Shown: positions 25,950-34,610 of the stretch, piece after piece
Layout: every line of letters starts with the position of its first letter
Position numbering within the stretch: position 1 is the first letter of the stretch
Assembly: GCF_001807265.1 (NCBI RefSeq)
Contig: NZ_KV788410.1
Location: forward strand, 49,365-113,364
DNA: 64,000 nucleotides
DNA from: Corynebacterium sp. HMSC05H05
GTDB lineage: Bacteria > Actinomycetota > Actinomycetes > Mycobacteriales > Mycobacteriaceae
Direction: 5' to 3'
Program-made: the position numbers and the translations under genes
Notes under the pieces: generated by a model
What the model was told of the DNA's origin: nothing
What the model saw: the letters and a program-made list of their open reading frames with translations, nothing else
Database searches by the model: none

Positions 25950-27212
25950 CTACATTCCGCCGGCGTCCCGGGTGGCCTCGCCCGGGACGTAGCCGGACAG
26001 GGTGTCGGCGTAGACCTCCATCAGTTTGTCCGCCGAGGCGGCCCAGCTAAACGCTTTCGCGTGGCTGACGGCCTGTTCACCCATGTGGATGCGCGTGGGA
26101 TCGTCGATAAGCAACTGTTCGAGTGCTTCCGCCCACGCCTCCGTGCCGTGGCCCTGAACCAGCAGCCCCGTCTCCCCGTCCGCGACCGCGAGCGGGAGGC
26201 CCCCGACGCGCGCCGCGACGACCGGAGTGCCCGTGGCCTGCGCCTCCACCGCGACCAGTCCGAAGCTCTCGTTGTAGCTGGGCACCGCCACAATGTCCGC
26301 GGCCTGGTAGATGCTCACCAGCTCCTCCGGCGGCCTCGGCCCGAGGAAACGGGTGCAGCCGCCGATGCCCTCTTCCGCGGCGAGCTCGCGGTAGCGCTCC
26401 ACCGACGAGCCCGCACCACTCGCGCCGCCGCAGATGATCACGCGCAGCGGGCCGTCGACGCGGCCGCGGCGCACCACTTCCCCCATCGCCTGAATGAGCA
26501 CCTGCGGGCCCTTGAAATCCTGCAGCCGGCCCACAAACGCCACCACCTTCGCGTGCAGCGGGATACCCAGGTGGCGCCGCGCCAGCTCCGTGTTGCGGTT
26601 CGTTCCGGGGGTAAACAGCTCCGTGTCCGCGCCGGGGCTGACCACGGAAATCTTCGCCGGGTCCACGTCGTAGAAGCGCGCGAGCTCGCTGGTCTCGTCC
26701 TCCGTGTTGACCACCAGGACCTCGGCGTTGTCCACCAGCTGCTGCTCGCAGATGCGGCGCGCCTCCGACTCCGAAGCGTCAGTGGCGTAGGCGTTTTTCA
26801 CCGCCGCCCAGGTGTGCCCGGTGTGCACCAGGGGGATGCCCGCCAGGTCCGCCAGAAGCCACCCCACCTGGCCGGAGAGCCAGTAGTGGGAATGGATCAG
26901 GTCGTAGTTTTCGTCGTTCGCGCGGGCGAACTGCACCACCCCGCCGGAAAACGCGGCGAGCTGGGTGGGCAAGTCGTCCTTCTCCAGCCCCTCGTAGGGC
27001 CCGGCCACCACGTTGATAACCCGGTAGCCGGGCTCCACCTCCACCACCTCGCCCTGGCTGGGGCGGGTCGCGCGGGTGAACACGTCCACCGTGGTGCCCT
27101 GCCGGGCCAGCTGGGTGGCGGTGTTGTGGACGTAGACGTTCATGCCGCCCGCATCACCCGTCCCCGGCTGCTCGAGCGGGGAGGTATGCATTGAGATCAT
27201 GGCGACGCGCAT
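25950..27212 (-). CDS. mshA: D-inositol-3-phosphate glycosyltransferase (mycothiol synthesis)
   Basis: A 420-residue GT4/GT-B enzyme that joins GlcNAc from UDP-GlcNAc to inositol-3-phosphate, the first step of mycothiol formation. Signatures are the N-terminal [64 protein letters not shown] and the donor site [20 protein letters not shown]. The ATG has TAGTCT (27225-27220, minus strand) 7 nt upstream, so it is probably leaderless. Mycothiol is also the cofactor of the MscR encoded at 57452-58546. The 122-bp upstream gap has an imperfect palindrome around 27255-27270 and no gene. Confidence 0.94.
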   Translation of the reverse strand: MRVAMISMHTSPLEQPGTGDAGGMNVYVHNTATQLARQGTTVDVFTRATRPSQGEVVEVEPGYRVINVVAGPYEGLEKDDLPTQLAAFSGGVVQFARANDENYDLIHSHYWLSGQVGWLLADLAGIPLVHTGHTWAAVKNAYATDASESEARRICEQQLVDNAEVLVVNTEDETSELARFYDVDPAKISVVSPGADTELFTPGTNRNTELARRHLGIPLHAKVVAFVGRLQDFKGPQVLIQAMGEVVRRGRVDGPLRVIICGGASGAGSSVERYRELAAEEGIGGCTRFLGPRPPEELVSIYQAADIVAVPSYNESFGLVAVEAQATGTPVVAARVGGLPLAVADGETGLLVQGHGTEAWAEALEQLLIDDPTRIHMGEQAVSHAKAFSWAASADKLMEVYADTLSGYVPGEATRDAGGM

Positions 27213-27334
27213 GCGGGCAAGACTAGCGCGGCGGGTGGGTGGACGGAGCGGAATAGTTCACTATCCCCAGGTCACCAAAAGCTCACGGCAGAATAATTCA
27301 CGGGCGAATGAACGATCCCGCATACCCGCACCCG

Positions 27335-28321
27335 TCAGTGGGCGGCGTGGCGGTGCCAGGACCCGAAGTCGGCGGCGACCGTGGCCGCGAGGTGCTGGTA
27401 CGCCTTCAGTGTTGTCGGGGCGACGCGCTCCAGGTCCACCACGGCGCCTTCGGCGAGGTGGCGGTCGTAGGGGATGGTGTGCACCGCGCGGGTTCGAGAG
27501 GCAAAGTGGTCGGCGACCTTGCCCATGTCGATGGTCGGCTTACCCGGCGCGGACGCGGAGATGACCACGACTGCGTTGGCGGCGAGCTGGTCGTAGCCGT
27601 GCAGGTTCAGCCAGTCCAGGGTGGCCGACGCGGACTGTGCTCCGTCGAGCGCAGGCGAGGTCACCAGCACCAGCGCGTTGGCGAGATCCAAAACGCCCGC
27701 CATGGCCGAGTGCATCAGGCCTGTGCCGCAGTCGGTGAGGATGACGTTGTAGTGGTGCTGCAGGATGTCGATGGCGCGGCGGTAGTCGTCCTCCGAGAAC
27801 GCCTCGCTGACAGCTGGGTCGCGCTCGGAGCCGATGACCTCCAGGCGCGAGGACGCCTGGTTGGTGTAGGCGCGTACCTGCGGGTAGCGCTCCGTGCCCG
27901 GCGCCTGCAGCAGGTCGCGGATGGTCGCCGGTGGTGCGGTGGCGGCGCGCTGGGCGAGGGTGCCCAGGTCCGGGTTGGCGTCGACGGCGATGACACGGTC
28001 GCCGCGGGTCTGCGCGAACACACCGCCGAGTGCGACCGTGGTGGTGGTTTTGCCCACGCCGCCTTTCAGGCTCATCACGGCGATGCGGTAGTCGCCGCGC
28101 AGGGGTGCCCGGATGGCGTCGAAAAGCTGCTGCTGCTCCAGCTCCCGCCGGGAACCGCCCGGGTTGATGCGGCCGCGTGTGGCGGAGTGGATGAGCTTGC
28201 GCCAGCCCTGCTTTGGCGGCGCTTTCACCGGGTCCACCAGGTTGGACTGGTCCAGCACCGCAGGTGGCGTGAGCTCAAACCCGGCGTCAGCGTCAACGGA
28301 CGGCTCGAAATAGGTAGTCAT
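27335..28321 (-). CDS. MinD/ParA-like ATPase related to ESX-associated EspI
   Basis: A 328-residue P-loop ATPase. The deviant Walker A is SLKGGVGKTTTTVALGG near residue 88, followed by VIAVDANPDLGTL (Walker A') and NVILTDCGTGLMHSAMAGVL (Walker B region). An 85-residue polar N-terminus precedes it. In mycobacteria this subfamily (EspI) is tied to ESX secretion loci, but no ESX gene is visible here, so it is an orphan. The start is the ATG at 28321 with GGGGGAG 3 nt upstream; the open frame extends to 28429 without support. Divergent from fadD. Confidence 0.85.
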   Translation of the reverse strand: MTTYFEPSVDADAGFELTPPAVLDQSNLVDPVKAPPKQGWRKLIHSATRGRINPGGSRRELEQQQLFDAIRAPLRGDYRIAVMSLKGGVGKTTTTVALGGVFAQTRGDRVIAVDANPDLGTLAQRAATAPPATIRDLLQAPGTERYPQVRAYTNQASSRLEVIGSERDPAVSEAFSEDDYRRAIDILQHHYNVILTDCGTGLMHSAMAGVLDLANALVLVTSPALDGAQSASATLDWLNLHGYDQLAANAVVVISASAPGKPTIDMGKVADHFASRTRAVHTIPYDRHLAEGAVVDLERVAPTTLKAYQHLAATVAADFGSWHRHAAH

Positions 28322-28464
28322 GGTCTCCCCCAATTCCCCCTTGCATGGTTTCGCGCCACAGCCTAGGGCAAACCCGCGTGTGCCGCAGCGCAACAAACCT
28401 ACTGCAACGTAGGTTACACTTGTCGCCATCTTGTTTCGTCCAACTAACCATAAGGAGGGCCTCC

Positions 28465-30159
28465 GTGGGAGCCTTTGACACCAAAGCCTGGATCGACCAC
28501 TACGCCAAGTGGACCGACCCCGCCCCCAATACCGGGACGGACACCCTCGTGAGCTGGTTCAACCAGTCAGTGGCCATGCAGCCGAAAAGCACGGCCACCT
28601 GGTTCATGGGCAAAACGATGACCTACGCGGCACTGAACGAACAGGTCGCCCGCGCCGCCGCCGGGCTGACACAACTGGGCGTGCGCCGCGGCGACCGCGT
28701 GGCCGTCGCACTGCCGAACTGCCCGCAGCACGTCATCGCCGTCACCGCCATCCTGCGCCTGGGCGCGACCGTGGTGGAGCACAACCCGCTCTACACCGCG
28801 GCGGAACTTCAGCCGCAGTTCGAAGACCACGGCGCCCGCATCGCAATCGTCTTCGACCGAGTCGCGGGCACGTTTACGCAATTAACCCAGAACACCCAGC
28901 TCGAAACCGTGGTGGCAGTGAACATGCTCGAAGAAACCCCGCTGCACCTGCGCGCGGCGCTGTCGCTGCCCATCCCGCCGGTGACCAAACTGCGCGCCGA
29001 GCTGACCCAACCCGCCCCCGACGCGATGCCGTGGCGCGAGTTCATGCGGCAACGGTCCCGCTCCGTGCACTTCCCACAGATCACCCAAGAGATGCAGGCG
29101 TTCATCCTCTACACCTCGGGCACCTCCGGCAAGCCCAAGGGCGCGCCGCTGACGCATGGCAACATCGTGGCAGTGCTCAAGGCCGGCATGGAGTGGCTGG
29201 AGGACTGGGGCGCGGTGCGCGAGAAAGTTCTCGGTGTGCTGCCCATGTTCCACATTTACGGCCTGGCGTTGAACTACGCGCTGCCGCTGACCATCGGCGC
29301 GGAGATGGTGCTCGTTCCGGCGCCGAAGCCGAAGCTCTACCAGGCTGCGATCACAAAAACGCGCCCGACCGTGCTTCCTGGTGTGCCCACCCTCTACGAC
29401 AAGATCATCGACTGGGCGGTGGAAACCAACGCGGATCTCTCGTCCATCCACACCTCCATCTCCGGCGCGTCCACCCTGCCTGTGGAAACCATCGAGCGCT
29501 GGGAAGCCGCCACCGGCGGGCGTCTCATCGAGGGCTACGGGCTGACCGAGACCGCCCCAATCCTGGCCGCCAACCCCCTCGACGGCACGCGGCGCCCCGG
29601 CTACATCGGCCTGCCGTTTCCCAACACCGAGATCCGCATCGCCGACCCGGACGACCCGTCGCGCACCATGCCCGACGGCGAACCCGGGGAGCTGCTCGCG
29701 CGCGGCCCCCAGGTCTTTTCCGGCTACCTCAACAGCCCCGAAGCCAACGAGCGCGCGTTCCACGACGGCTGGTTCCGCACTGGCGACATGGCCGTCATGG
29801 AGCCGGACGGCTGGATCAAACTGGTCGCGCGCATCAAGGAAATGATCATCACCGGCGGCTTCAACGTCTACCCCGACGAGGTCGAAGGCGTGATGCGCAA
29901 CCACCCGGACATCGAGGACATCGCAGTCGTGGGCCGCCCGCGCCCGGACGGCTCCGAGGATGTCGTCGCCTGCATCACGCTTATCGACGGCTCCGCCCTC
30001 GACCCCGACGGCCTCAAGGCCTACGCCCGGCAGCGCCTGACCCGCTACAAGGTCCCGCGCGACTTCTACCACTTTGACCAGCTCAACCGGGACCAGACCG
30101 GCAAGATCAGGCGGCGGGAAGTGCGCGACACGCTCCTCCAGTTGCTTACGCAACCGTAG
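28465..30159 (+). CDS. Long-chain fatty acid-CoA/AMP ligase (FadD), first of a pair
   Basis: A 564-residue AMP-forming acyl ligase that activates fatty acids through an acyl-adenylate. Visible are the P-loop FILYTSGTSGKPKGAPLTHG, the motif IEGYGLTETAPILAANP, the hinge region WFRTGDMAVMEPDGWIKLVA, and the C-terminal catalytic Lys in DQTGKIRRREVRD. The start is the GTG at 28465 with AAGGAGG and a 6-nt spacer; the frame is open to 28345 without better support. The next gene is a paralogue 33 bp downstream. Chain-length preference is not visible. Confidence 0.92.
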   Translation: MGAFDTKAWIDHYAKWTDPAPNTGTDTLVSWFNQSVAMQPKSTATWFMGKTMTYAALNEQVARAAAGLTQLGVRRGDRVAVALPNCPQHVIAVTAILRLGATVVEHNPLYTAAELQPQFEDHGARIAIVFDRVAGTFTQLTQNTQLETVVAVNMLEETPLHLRAALSLPIPPVTKLRAELTQPAPDAMPWREFMRQRSRSVHFPQITQEMQAFILYTSGTSGKPKGAPLTHGNIVAVLKAGMEWLEDWGAVREKVLGVLPMFHIYGLALNYALPLTIGAEMVLVPAPKPKLYQAAITKTRPTVLPGVPTLYDKIIDWAVETNADLSSIHTSISGASTLPVETIERWEAATGGRLIEGYGLTETAPILAANPLDGTRRPGYIGLPFPNTEIRIADPDDPSRTMPDGEPGELLARGPQVFSGYLNSPEANERAFHDGWFRTGDMAVMEPDGWIKLVARIKEMIITGGFNVYPDEVEGVMRNHPDIEDIAVVGRPRPDGSEDVVACITLIDGSALDPDGLKAYARQRLTRYKVPRDFYHFDQLNRDQTGKIRRREVRDTLLQLLTQP

Positions 30160-30192
30160 GTTCGGGGATGAGAAAAGCGTAGGGTGGTGCGC

Positions 30193-31929
30193 ATGGCTCT
30201 CACCCCATCCAACGTCAACGACGAAAAACCCTGGCTGCAGTACTACCCCGAGTGGACCGCACACTCGCTGGAATACGGCGAGAAAACCCTCGGCGAGCTG
30301 TACCAGGAAAACCTGTCGAAGAACGTCTCTCGCATCGCCACCAGGTTTTTCGGACGCACCCAAACCTTCGGCGAGCTCGACCGCGAAGTGCGCCGCGCCG
30401 CCGCCGGGCTGAAGGCCTTCGGTGTGCGCCCCGGCGACCGCGTGGCCATCATGCTGCCCAACTGTCCCCAGCACGTCGCCGCCTTTTTCGCCGTGCAGAT
30501 GATCGGCGGTGTGGTAGTCGAACACAACCCCCTCTACACCGCCCACGAGCTGCGCCCCCAGTTCATCGACCACGGCGCCCGCATCGCCATCGCCTGGGAC
30601 AAGGCCGCCGACACGCTGGAGAAACTGCGCGCGGACACCCCGCTGGAAACCGTGGTCAGCGTCAACATGACCAAGGCCATGCCGCGCGCCCAGCAGCTCG
30701 CCCTGCGCATCCCACTGCCCAAGATCCTGGAGGCCCGTGCGGCGCTCACCGCCACCAGCAAGAACACCTCCCTGCACACGGTGCCCTGGGAGTCGCTGAC
30801 CAGCTCCGCCATCGGCGGCCTAGGTGCAGACCTGCATGTTCCCGAGGACGTCACCGCGGATTCACCCGCCGTGATCCTCTACACCTCCGGCACCACCGGC
30901 ACCCCGAAGGGCGCGGCGCTGTCGCACCGCAACCTCATCGCCAATCCGCTGCAGGGCCAGGCCTGGGTCAAGGAGCTGCAAGAAGGCAACCAGCGCATGC
31001 TGGCCACCCTGCCGTTCTTCCACGCCTACGGCCTGACGTTCTCCCTGACACTGACCATGCTGGTCGGCTCCGAGCTCGTGCTCCTGCCGGCGCCGAAGAC
31101 GGACCTGATCATGAAGGCCATCCGCATCACCCCGCCCACCTTCATCCCGGGCGTGCCTACCGTCTTCGAGCGCATCGTGAAGACGGCGAAGAAGAAAAAC
31201 GTGGACCTCTCCGAAGTCAAGATCGGCTTCTCCGGCGCGTCGTCGCTGCCCGCCGAGGTCATCGAGGACTGGGAGCGCGCCACCGGCGGCCGCCTAGTCG
31301 AGGGCTACGGGCTCACCGAAACCTCCCCCATCATCGTGGGCAACCCCGAATCCGGCGACCGCCGCCCCGGCTACATCGGCATCCCCTTCCCCGACACCCA
31401 AATCCGCATCGTCAACCCCGACAACCCGGACGAGGACATGCCGTTCGGCGAAGCCGGCGAAATCCTGGCCAAGGGCCCCCAGGTCTTCTCCGGCTACTTC
31501 AACAACCCCGAAGCCACCGAGAAGGTCTTCCACGACGGCTGGTTCCGCACCGGCGACATGGGGATCATGGAGGAAGACGGCTTTATCAAGCTGGTCTCCC
31601 GCATCAAGGAGCTCATCATCACCGGCGGCTTCAACGTCTACCCGGCGGAGGTCGAGGAGGTCATCCGCACCCACAAGGACGTCGCCGACGTCGCGGTCGT
31701 GGGCCGCCCGCGCGAGGACGGCTCCGAGGATGTCGTCGCATGCATCGTGCTTAACGACGGCTCCGCCCTCGACCCCGACGGCCTCAAAGACTTCGCCCGC
31801 GAGCGCCTCACCCGCTACAAGGTGCCTCGCACGTTCTACCACTTCGACGAGCTGGCGAAGGACCAGATGGGCAAGATCCGCCGCCGCGAAGTGCGCGACG
31901 ACCTTCTGTCCAAGCTCGCCGAGCGCTAG
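30193..31929 (+). CDS. Long-chain fatty acid-CoA/AMP ligase (FadD), second of a pair
   Basis: A 578-residue paralogue of the preceding ligase with all motifs intact: VILYTSGTTGTPKGAALSHR, VEGYGLTETSPIIVGNP, WFRTGDMGIMEEDGFIKLVS and the Lys in DQMGKIRRREVRD. N-terminal 25 residues (ending WLQYYPEWTAHSLEYGEKTL) match the long-chain FadD group of mycolic-acid bacteria. The start is the ATG at 30193: TAGGGT (30180-30185) lies 7 nt upstream, so it may have its own leaderless promoter despite following the first copy by 33 bp. Convergent with murB across a repeat-rich gap. Confidence 0.92.
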   Translation: MALTPSNVNDEKPWLQYYPEWTAHSLEYGEKTLGELYQENLSKNVSRIATRFFGRTQTFGELDREVRRAAAGLKAFGVRPGDRVAIMLPNCPQHVAAFFAVQMIGGVVVEHNPLYTAHELRPQFIDHGARIAIAWDKAADTLEKLRADTPLETVVSVNMTKAMPRAQQLALRIPLPKILEARAALTATSKNTSLHTVPWESLTSSAIGGLGADLHVPEDVTADSPAVILYTSGTTGTPKGAALSHRNLIANPLQGQAWVKELQEGNQRMLATLPFFHAYGLTFSLTLTMLVGSELVLLPAPKTDLIMKAIRITPPTFIPGVPTVFERIVKTAKKKNVDLSEVKIGFSGASSLPAEVIEDWERATGGRLVEGYGLTETSPIIVGNPESGDRRPGYIGIPFPDTQIRIVNPDNPDEDMPFGEAGEILAKGPQVFSGYFNNPEATEKVFHDGWFRTGDMGIMEEDGFIKLVSRIKELIITGGFNVYPAEVEEVIRTHKDVADVAVVGRPREDGSEDVVACIVLNDGSALDPDGLKDFARERLTRYKVPRTFYHFDELAKDQMGKIRRREVRDDLLSKLAER

Positions 31930-32033
31930 CGCTTCGGCGGTGCTGGCGCGGGTCCGGGCGCAGGGCTGGGCGCGGCGGCGTTTAGCGCGTAGCCGCGGCT
32001 GGCGGCGACCACCCCAAGGTCCTACTCACCCCT

Positions 32034-32101
32034 AAACCGGCTACCTACAACCGGCTGCCAGCACAAAAACGGCATAGTAGCCGGTTGTAGGTAGCCGGTT
32101 T
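32034..32101. repeat. Perfect 23-bp inverted repeat downstream of fadD
   Basis: The 344-bp convergent gap 31930-32273 has no gene. Arms at 32034-32056 and 32079-32101 are perfectly complementary over 23 bp with a 22-nt loop. Each arm itself contains the word AACCGGCT twice (or its complement), separated by ACCTAC. No T-tract follows on either strand. The stem is long enough to form in DNA or RNA. The left part of the gap (31930-32030) is GC-rich and unstructured to my eye. Confidence 0.85.
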
Positions 32102-32179
32102 TCCGCGCTCTGTGCCATCGGACCGCACTAGCCCACAGGTGGTGACTTGGTTTTCACCATCTGTGCGAGTGCGCGGCGA

Positions 32180-32267
32180 CAGCAGCGGGGGCTGGGTCAC
32201 GGAGCGGGCTGGGGGCACGAAACAGGCTGAGGCCCGAAACGGACTGGAGCACGGAGCGGGCTGGGGC
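32180..32267. repeat. Degenerate 17-18-bp tandem repeat at the 3' side of murB
   Basis: Four to five imperfect units resembling CACGGAGCGGGCTGGGGC start near 32180, 32198, 32216, 32233 and 32250. The units at 32198 and 32250 are almost identical; the two between them carry A for G changes (CACGAAACAGGCTGAGGC and CCCGAAACGGACTGGAGC). The array ends 6 bp before the murB stop codon and is outside any supported coding region. Confidence 0.65.
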
Positions 32268-32273
32268 CGGCAC

Positions 32274-33275
32274 CTAGAGGCCGACCCAGACGGGCTCGGG
32301 GTGCAGCTCCACCCCGAACGCGTCGCGGACCTGGGCCTGCACGCGGCGGGCAAGGTCGACGATGTCGGCCGCGCGGGCGTTACCGCGGTTGGTCAGGGCG
32401 AGGGTGTGCTTGGTGGACAGGCGCGCCGGGGCATCCTCTCCGGGGAAGCCGCGGTGGCAGCCGGCGCGCTCGATGAGCCAGGCCGCCGACAGTTTCTCTT
32501 TGCCGTCGCCGGTGGCAAACCGTGGCATGCTGTCCTCGCCCACCTGGGCGGCGATCTCGTCGGCAAGCTCGGACGGCACCACGGGGTTGGTGAAGAACGA
32601 GCCGGCGGACCAGGTGTCGTGGTCGGCGGCATCGAGCACCATGCCTTTCGCCCGGCGCGTCTCCAGCACGGACTCGCGCGCCTCGGCCAAAGAAACGCGC
32701 GCTCCGCCCAGGTGGCGCAGCGGGATGGACTCGTCGGTCTTTTTCAGCTGCAGCTCGATCTCCAGCACCACGGCGCGCGAGGTGAACTTCAGGTTGGAGT
32801 ACCGGTACGCCAGATCCAGCGAGGACGCAGGCACCCACTCGTTCACGCCGGTCTCGCGGTTCCAAAGGCGCACGCGGGTGAGCACGTCGGCGATCTCCGC
32901 GCCGTAGGCGCCGACGTTCTGCACCGGGGTCGCGCCCGCGGAGCCCGGGATGCCGGACAGGGCCTCGATGCCGCCGAGGCCGTGCTCCACCGCGTAGGCG
33001 ACTACTGCGTCCCATTCGGTGCCGGCTTGGATGCGCAACCGGTGGTCGTCGATAAGCGAGATGCCCTCGTTGCGCACAAGCACCGCCGCGAGATCGAGAT
33101 CGCCGTCCGCCACCACAAGGTTGGAGCCGCCGCCGACGACCAGCAGCGGAGTGCCGTCGCGGTCGAGCTGAGCCACAGTTTCGGCGAGTTCGTCGGCACT
33201 ATGGCACTCGTAGGCCGCGGCCGGGGTACCGCCGACGCGCAGCGTGGTCAGGGAGGCGAATGATGGGGCAATCAC
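32274..33275 (-). CDS. murB: UDP-N-acetylenolpyruvoylglucosamine reductase
   Basis: A 333-residue FAD flavoenzyme that makes UDP-MurNAc for peptidoglycan. Motifs are SLTTLRVGGTPAAAYE, LVVGGGSNLVVAD, the flavin segment GIEALSGIPGSAGATPVQNV GAYG, YRYSNLKF, and the active-site Ser in TWSAGSFFTNPVV. The C-terminus AGCHRGFPGEDAPARLSTKH is of the type I family. Start is uncertain: GTG 33275 has TACCGT (33288-33283, minus strand) 7 nt upstream and is preferred; GTG 33281 adds two residues. The divergent DUF2505 gene starts within 25 bp. Confidence 0.92.
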   Translation of the reverse strand: MIAPSFASLTTLRVGGTPAAAYECHSADELAETVAQLDRDGTPLLVVGGGSNLVVADGDLDLAAVLVRNEGISLIDDHRLRIQAGTEWDAVVAYAVEHGLGGIEALSGIPGSAGATPVQNVGAYGAEIADVLTRVRLWNRETGVNEWVPASSLDLAYRYSNLKFTSRAVVLEIELQLKKTDESIPLRHLGGARVSLAEARESVLETRRAKGMVLDAADHDTWSAGSFFTNPVVPSELADEIAAQVGEDSMPRFATGDGKEKLSAAWLIERAGCHRGFPGEDAPARLSTKHTLALTNRGNARAADIVDLARRVQAQVRDAFGVELHPEPVWVGL

Positions 33276-33282
33276 GTCCACA

Positions 33283-33292
33283 ACGGTAGTCT
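33283..33292. promoter_or_regulatory. Overlapping divergent -10 boxes of murB and the DUF2505 gene
   Basis: TAGTCT (33287-33292, plus) ends 7 nt before the ATG at 33300. TACCGT (33288-33283, minus) ends 7 nt before the murB GTG at 33275. The boxes share the central TA. The layout copies the hemL/dehydrogenase pair at 171-190. Prediction by spacing only. Confidence 0.45.
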
Positions 33293-33299
33293 GTGAGCC

Positions 33300-33791
33300 A
33301 TGACTGCACGTAGTGAGATCACTGTGACCATCAACCAGCCGATCGAGAAGGTCGCGCAGGCCTACAGCACCCGCGAATACTGGGAGTTCATCGCCGAGAA
33401 GCTCTCCCCGGAGCCGGGCGAGCTCAACGAGTTCGCGGACAACACCGCCACCCTGTTTGAGATCCTGCCCAAGTCCATCCTCCCGGAGGCCGCGCAGGCC
33501 ATGGTCTCCCAGGACCTCAAGCTCAAGCGCGTGGTTACCGTCGGCGAGCTGGACGGCGACACCGCCAAGCACACCATGACCGGCGACGTGAAGGGCACCC
33601 CGGTGGACCTGGGCGCCGAGTACACCGCCACCCGCGACGGCGACAACACCAAGCTGGACTACGAGCTCGAGGCGAAGGTGAACATCCCGTTCATGGGTGC
33701 CGCACTCGAGCCGAAGGTGGCCGACGCGCTCGAGGAGATCGTGGAAAACGAGGCGAAGCTTACCGAGCAGTGGATTAGCGAGAACCTCTAA
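33300..33791 (+). CDS. DUF2505-family protein (SRPBCC-like fold)
   Basis: A 163-residue soluble protein of the actinobacterial DUF2505 family, predicted to have the START/SRPBCC ligand-binding fold. The N-terminus SEITVTINQPIEKVAQAYST and the segment WEFIAEKLSPEPGELNEFAD are typical, as is the late VNIPFMGAALEPKVADALEE block that closes the cavity. Ligand unknown. The start ATG has TAGTCT 7 nt upstream. The methyltransferase gene downstream overlaps or abuts its stop codon. Confidence 0.87.
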   Translation: MTARSEITVTINQPIEKVAQAYSTREYWEFIAEKLSPEPGELNEFADNTATLFEILPKSILPEAAQAMVSQDLKLKRVVTVGELDGDTAKHTMTGDVKGTPVDLGAEYTATRDGDNTKLDYELEAKVNIPFMGAALEPKVADALEEIVENEAKLTEQWISENL

Positions 33792-34600
33792 TTCCCCACT
33801 ACCACAACCTGCGCGCCACCCCGGGTTCCGCCGGCAAGCCCTACGGGGTGATCACCCGCGGCACCACCGGGGTAAATCGTTTGCGCAGGTCAGACCGCTG
33901 GACCCGCTTTAACCCGCGGGTCCAGTCCCTTTTGCGCTCCGCCGCCGCGCCGCTGGCGGTGGACGTGGGCTACGGCGCGTCCCACACCACCACCGTGGAG
34001 TGGGCCGGGTGGCTGCGCCAGATCCGCCCCGACATCGAGGTCGTGGGGCTGGAGATCAACCCCGAGCGCGTCCTCCCGCCGCGCGACGGCGTCCGCTTCG
34101 AGCTGGGCGGCTTCGAACTCGCCGGCTACCGCCCCCACCTCGTGCGCGCCTTCAATGTGCTGCGGCAGTACGACGTGGACCAGGTCCCGGACGTGTGGCG
34201 CACGGTGTGCGCTGGGCTTGCCCCCGGTGGACTGTTCGTGGAGGGCACCTGCGACGAGCTCGGGAGACGCTGCGCATGGCTGCTTATCGACGCCTCCGGT
34301 CCCTGCACGCTGACCCTGTCCTGGGACCCCTTCCACACCTCGAAACCCTCGGACGTGGCGGAGCGGCTGCCCAAGGCGCTCATCCACCGCAATGTGCCGG
34401 GCGAGCCCATCCACCAGTTCCTCGCAGACGCTGACGCGGCCTGGGAGCGCGCCAGCGGCTGGGCTCCGCACGGCCCGCGCGTGCGGTGGCGCCACGCGCT
34501 CGAAGACCTGGCCCGGGACTGGCCGGTGCACCCGCAGCGGCGCCGCCTGGCCGACAATTTTGTCACTGTGGATTGGCTGGCAGTCGCTCCTGCTTCGTAA
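33791..34600 (+). CDS. SAM-dependent class I methyltransferase-like protein, non-standard start proposed
   Basis: A Rossmann-fold methyltransferase. The SAM loop reads LAVDVGYGASHTTTVEWAGW, followed by IEVVGLEINPERV and RAFNVLRQYDVDQV. Only GTG at 33848 is a standard start (250 residues), but the frame upstream of it reads PHYHNLRATPGSAGKPYG, which looks coding, and is open to the TAG at 33776. I therefore place the start at ATT 33791 (269 residues), sharing a base with the DUF2505 stop (TAATT); CTG 33809 is another option. No clear ribosome site fits either. Substrate unknown. Confidence 0.7.
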   Translation: MPHYHNLRATPGSAGKPYGVITRGTTGVNRLRRSDRWTRFNPRVQSLLRSAAAPLAVDVGYGASHTTTVEWAGWLRQIRPDIEVVGLEINPERVLPPRDGVRFELGGFELAGYRPHLVRAFNVLRQYDVDQVPDVWRTVCAGLAPGGLFVEGTCDELGRRCAWLLIDASGPCTLTLSWDPFHTSKPSDVAERLPKALIHRNVPGEPIHQFLADADAAWERASGWAPHGPRVRWRHALEDLARDWPVHPQRRRLADNFVTVDWLAVAPAS

Positions 34601-34610
34601 ACTGGCCCGC

